A DNA stretch of 64,000 nt from an uncultured Faecalibacterium sp. (lineage in GTDB: Bacteria > Bacillota > Clostridia > Oscillospirales > Ruminococcaceae): positions 62,001 through 126,000 of the forward strand of contig CAKSVD010000001.1 of the NCBI GenBank assembly GCA_934503275.1. The letters are read 5' to 3'. A program made the translations under genes and the position numbers. Shown piece by piece: positions 61,187 to 64,000 of the stretch (position 1 is its first letter; each line of letters begins with the position of its first letter). Below the pieces are notes generated by a model that was not told where the DNA came from, did no database searches, and was given only the letters and a program-made list of their open reading frames with translations.

Positions 61187-61993
61187 TTAACCCTTTCCCA
61201 TTTCCTTTGTTTTATCGTAGGCAGCCAGCACGGCATCCATCACCGCGCCGCGCAGCCCGTGTTCTTCCAGTACCCGCACGCCCTGAATGGTGCTGCCGCC
61301 GGGGCTGCATACAGCATCCTTCAGCGCACCGGGGTGCTTGCCGCTTTCCAGCACCAGCTTTGCGCTGCCCAGCACCATCTGTGCGGCGTATTCCTGCGCC
61401 TTTGCCCGGGGCAGACCGCAGGCCACGCCGCCGTCGGACAGCGCTTCAATAAACTGGTACACCCACGCCGGGCCGCAGCCGGAAACGCAGCTTGCAGCAT
61501 CGATCATGCCCTCGGCTACGGCGTCCAGACGCCCGGCGGGAGCCATCAGCTGACAGAAGGCTTCCTCCTCCTCGGCAGTCACGTTGACGGAACAATACTG
61601 GATCATGCCTTCGCCCACCGATGCCGGGGTGTTGGGCATGATGCGGATAACAGGGTAGTCGCCGCCTGCCATCTCCTGAATGCGTGCCACCGGCAGACCT
61701 GCTGCCATGGTGCACAGCACGAAACGCTTGGTGCGCTCGGCAAGGATGAACCGCAGCGGCTCCAGCATGGCTTCCATCATCTGGGGCTTTACCGCCAGAA
61801 AGATCAGGTCGCAGTCACCGGCGACCTCGGCGTTAGTGGCTGTCTGACAGCCCAGTTCTGCGGCCAGTGCTTCGGCCTTGGCCGCCGTGCGGTTAGCCAG
61901 AAATACATTCTCTGGCTCGGTAGCCTTGCACACGGCGCGGGCAATGGCACCGCCCATGTTTCCACAGCCTAAAAACCCGATGGTTTTCATCAT
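61187..61993 (-). CDS. proC: pyrroline-5-carboxylate reductase
   Basis: A 268-residue enzyme with MKTIGFLGCGNMGGAIA as dinucleotide loop, FLAVKPQMM, IRIMPNTPASVGEGM and AASCVSGCGPAWVYQFIEALSDGGV. CSPGGSTIQGVRVLEE is the C-terminal family motif. It performs the last step of proline synthesis. GAGGG precedes the ATG pair. As first gene of proC-proB-proA, it puts the whole pathway from glutamate on one transcript. Confidence 0.97.
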   Translation of the reverse strand: MMKTIGFLGCGNMGGAIARAVCKATEPENVFLANRTAAKAEALAAELGCQTATNAEVAGDCDLIFLAVKPQMMEAMLEPLRFILAERTKRFVLCTMAAGLPVARIQEMAGGDYPVIRIMPNTPASVGEGMIQYCSVNVTAEEEEAFCQLMAPAGRLDAVAEGMIDAASCVSGCGPAWVYQFIEALSDGGVACGLPRAKAQEYAAQMVLGSAKLVLESGKHPGALKDAVCSPGGSTIQGVRVLEEHGLRGAVMDAVLAAYDKTKEMGKG

Positions 61994-62047
61994 AATAATA
62001 ACCCTCCCTCGGCAGGCATGCACTGCATTAAATTCTGCTTCTTATTC

Positions 62048-62076
62048 ATTCTAAGCAACCGCTGGGAGAAAATCAA
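62048..62076 (-). promoter_or_regulatory. promoter of the proCBA operon
   Basis: On the minus strand TTGATT, 17 bp and TAGAAT, about 55 bp upstream of the proC start. Confidence 0.7.
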
Positions 62077-62172
62077 GACTTTTGTCTTATTTTTGGCGGA
62101 TATGTTGTAAAAACAGCCCCACCGGGGCGGGCGGCGCACACACAAACTTCATAAAAAGGTAAGAATCTTTAC

Positions 62173-62202
62173 TTGAAATAAGGTCACATTCTGCGGTAAA
62201 AT
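62173..62202 (+). promoter_or_regulatory. promoter of the TetR regulator gene
   Basis: TTGAAA, 18 bp and TAAAAT, about 60 bp upstream of the GTG start. Confidence 0.6.
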
Positions 62203-62263
62203 AAATCATGGGGTATCATTCACGGAAACGGCAGAGGAGTCTGCCGGGAAAGGATGGGTTTTT

Positions 62264-62839
62264 GTGTCACAAACGACAAAACGGGCACTGGAGGCATCTT
62301 TGAAGAAGCTGCTGCTGGAAAAGCCCCTGAACAAGATCACGATCAACGATATTACCGAGGACTGCGGGGTCAATCGCATGACCTTTTATTACCACTTCAA
62401 GGATATTTACGATCTGGTGGACTGGATCTTAGCGGAGGATGCCGCCAAGGCAATGGAAGGCCGCCGGGGCTTTGGTACATGGAGCGAAGCCTATCTGGAC
62501 GTTCTGCACCAGCTGCAGGATAACAAGACCCTTGTGCTCAACGTTTACCGCTCGGTGGGCAGGGAACAGGTGGAACAGTACCTTTATAGGCTGCTGGACC
62601 CCATCCTGAAGGACTTTGCAGACCGTGAATGCCATGATATTACCGTACAGGATGCAGATAAGCAGTTTGTTGTGGATTTTTACAAATATGCACTGGTGGG
62701 CATGACGCTGGAATGGACCCGCCGGGATATGAAAGGCGACCCCAAGAAGATGGTGGAGCGCGTGAGCACCATGATCCACGGGGATTTCCGCCGTGCACTG
62801 TGCCGCCTGAGCACTGGCAGCCTGAAAATAGAGGAATGA
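62264..62839 (+). CDS. TetR/AcrR family regulator
   Basis: A 191-residue protein with an N-terminal TetR helix-turn-helix: LEASLKKLLLEKPLNKITINDITEDCGVNRMTFYYHFKDIYDLV. The C-terminal half is helical, as in regulators annotated as DhaS-like (TetR_C_8 type). The ligand is unknown. The GTG start has AAAGGA about 9 bases upstream. It is divergent from proCBA and followed by its own terminator, so its targets need not be the flanking genes. Confidence 0.88.
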   Translation: MSQTTKRALEASLKKLLLEKPLNKITINDITEDCGVNRMTFYYHFKDIYDLVDWILAEDAAKAMEGRRGFGTWSEAYLDVLHQLQDNKTLVLNVYRSVGREQVEQYLYRLLDPILKDFADRECHDITVQDADKQFVVDFYKYALVGMTLEWTRRDMKGDPKKMVERVSTMIHGDFRRALCRLSTGSLKIEE

Positions 62840-62877
62840 AGTGCTATTTGTCCGTGCTGCTTCAATAAAATTTTATC

Positions 62878-62919
62878 AAAAAATACGCCGTGATGGGTTT
62901 TCCATCACGGCGTATTTTC
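62878..62919 (+). terminator. terminator after the TetR gene
   Basis: AAAATACGCCGTGATGG pairs with CCATCACGGCGTATTTT around a short loop, with flanking A and T runs. Confidence 0.9.
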
Positions 62920-63007
62920 TGTTTATGGCACCAAAACACGCAAAGTAGTAAGATGTGGTCAAGCAAAATAAGGATTTCCAAAGGAATCGTTTCGGGAGGA
63001 AAAAGCT

Positions 63008-64000
63008 ATGAATACATCTCTTGAGAATCTGACCCACAAGATGCAGCGTGCTGCGCTTGGTAAAATAGTGGACGTGGCGCTTTCCCGCGCCGAGCACGAC
63101 CATGAAAAAACAATGTGCCAGCTGGTAGATGCTGCAAAGCAGTTCTACGGCAGCGGCTTCAGCGACGAGACCTACGAGAACGCCAAAAAGGTGCTGACCG
63201 ACCCCGACAGCAAGTGGACGAAACTCATCAACTGCGTGCTGGACCAGACCGACCCCCATGTGGCGCGCACCACCGCGCTGAATCTGGGCTACGAAGCCTT
63301 CTTCCGCGGCACCAAGACCATTCGCGAGAACCGCGTCAAGTACCAGTGCAACATCCCCTGGCTGATTTTGTTCGACCCCACCTCTGCCTGCAATATGCAC
63401 TGCGTGGGCTGCTGGGCAGGCGAGTACGGCAACAAGAACAACCTCAGCTTTGAGGATATGGACAAGATCGTCACGCAGGGCAAGGAACTGGGCGTGTACC
63501 TGTATATGCTGACCGGCGGCGAGCCGCTGGTGCGCAAGAAGGATGTGCTCAAGCTGGCGGAAAAGCACAACGATGTGCAGTTTGCCATCTACACCAACTC
63601 CACCCTCATCGACGAGCCCTTCTGTGAAGAGGTGCGGCGTCTGGGCAATATCGCCTTTATGCTGTCCATCGAGGGCACCCCGGAGACCAACGATGCCCGC
63701 CGCGGCGAAGGCCACTATGCCGCTGTGATGCACGCCATGGATCTGCTCAAGAAGTACGGCATCCTCTTCGGCACCTCTATCTGCTACACCCGCCAGAACA
63801 TCGAGGCCGTTACCAACGATGAGTTCATGCGTTTCCTGTGCGAGAAGGGGGCACACTTCGGCTTCTACTTCCACTATATGCCCGTGGGCAACGAGGCCGC
63901 CCCGGAGCTGATGCCCACCCCGGAACAGCGCAAGTATATGATCGACCGTATCCGCTATCTGCGCTCTTCCGAGTGCGATATCCCGTTCTACCCCATGGAC
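63008..64000 (+). CDS. radical SAM protein, N-terminal part (continues past the window)
   Basis: The frame starts at ATG 63008 with GGGAGGA upstream and stays open for 331 codons to the right edge. The motif CNMHCVGCW (CxxxCxxC) binds the 4Fe-4S cluster, LTGGEPLVRK is the SAM-binding GGE motif, and IAFMLSIEGTPETNDARRG is the next barrel strand. A helical N-terminal region of about 125 residues precedes the radical SAM barrel. The full chain should have a C-terminal extension outside the window. The reaction is unknown; the barrel resembles SPASM-type and haem-type radical SAM proteins. Confidence 0.88.
   Translation, partial: MNTSLENLTHKMQRAALGKIVDVALSRAEHDHEKTMCQLVDAAKQFYGSGFSDETYENAKKVLTDPDSKWTKLINCVLDQTDPHVARTTALNLGYEAFFRGTKTIRENRVKYQCNIPWLILFDPTSACNMHCVGCWAGEYGNKNNLSFEDMDKIVTQGKELGVYLYMLTGGEPLVRKKDVLKLAEKHNDVQFAIYTNSTLIDEPFCEEVRRLGNIAFMLSIEGTPETNDARRGEGHYAAVMHAMDLLKKYGILFGTSICYTRQNIEAVTNDEFMRFLCEKGAHFGFYFHYMPVGNEAAPELMPTPEQRKYMIDRIRYLRSSECDIPFYPMD

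Overview
This 64 kb window is a chromosomal segment of a GC-rich Firmicute. Strong AGGAGG-type ribosome binding sites, a CIRCE element, an ANTAR regulator beside two glutamine synthetases (types I and III), serine/alanine-rich lipoprotein linkers and the overall gene content suggest the Ruminococcaceae, most likely Faecalibacterium. The genus is an inference; no rRNA is present. There is no CRISPR array, prophage or recognisable insertion sequence.

Layout. 1-4190: end of coaE, a lytic transglycosylase, an M18 aminopeptidase, a membrane-tailed MerR regulator and a polysaccharide deacetylase. 4437-4638: two tRNA-Leu genes. 5059-11294 (minus): nitrogen/nucleotide block transcribed glnN (GSIII), glnA (GSI), ANTAR regulator, pyrG, with hairpin-rich leaders. 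11294-14570: rRNA methyltransferase, CYTH protein, rhomboid protease, AT-rich peptidase E gene, and a duplicated 3' end of cbiC.

14932-34842 (minus) is the centrepiece: about 20 kb of anaerobic cobalamin genes behind a cobalamin riboswitch with an intrinsic terminator. In transcription order: lipoprotein CbiK cobaltochelatase, a two-domain lipoprotein, a FecB-type lipoprotein, a FecCD permease, an ABC ATPase fused in frame to CbiD, cbiF, cbiG, cbiH, cbiJ, cbiET, cbiA, cobT, cobU, cobS, a miniature CobU paralogue, cobC, cbiB, cobD, cbiP, cbiC. Most junctions are ATGA overlaps. cbiL, the uroporphyrinogen methyltransferase, the adenosyltransferase and cbiMNQO are not in the window. The exported chelatase, the transporter and the ATPase-CbiD fusion suggest that tetrapyrrole or corrinoid capture is physically and genetically coupled to ring synthesis.

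34945-49731: an ABC exporter behind a MerR-type promoter, cutC, galK-galT, an XpaC-like membrane protein, CIRCE-controlled htpG, a C_GCAxxG_C_C protein, an alpha/beta hydrolase, a protein of unknown function, an HD-domain protein, a GNAT acetyltransferase and a transglutaminase-like protein. 49794-64000: rmuC, an FprA flavodiiron protein, tRNA-Gly, a family-5 solute-binding lipoprotein, murD, a GNAT protein, a methionine gamma-lyase-like PLP enzyme, mgsA, the proC-proB-proA operon, a TetR regulator and the start of a radical SAM protein.

Promoters, terminators, CIRCE and the riboswitch were read by eye. The high GC content creates long spurious antisense reading frames, which were left out.
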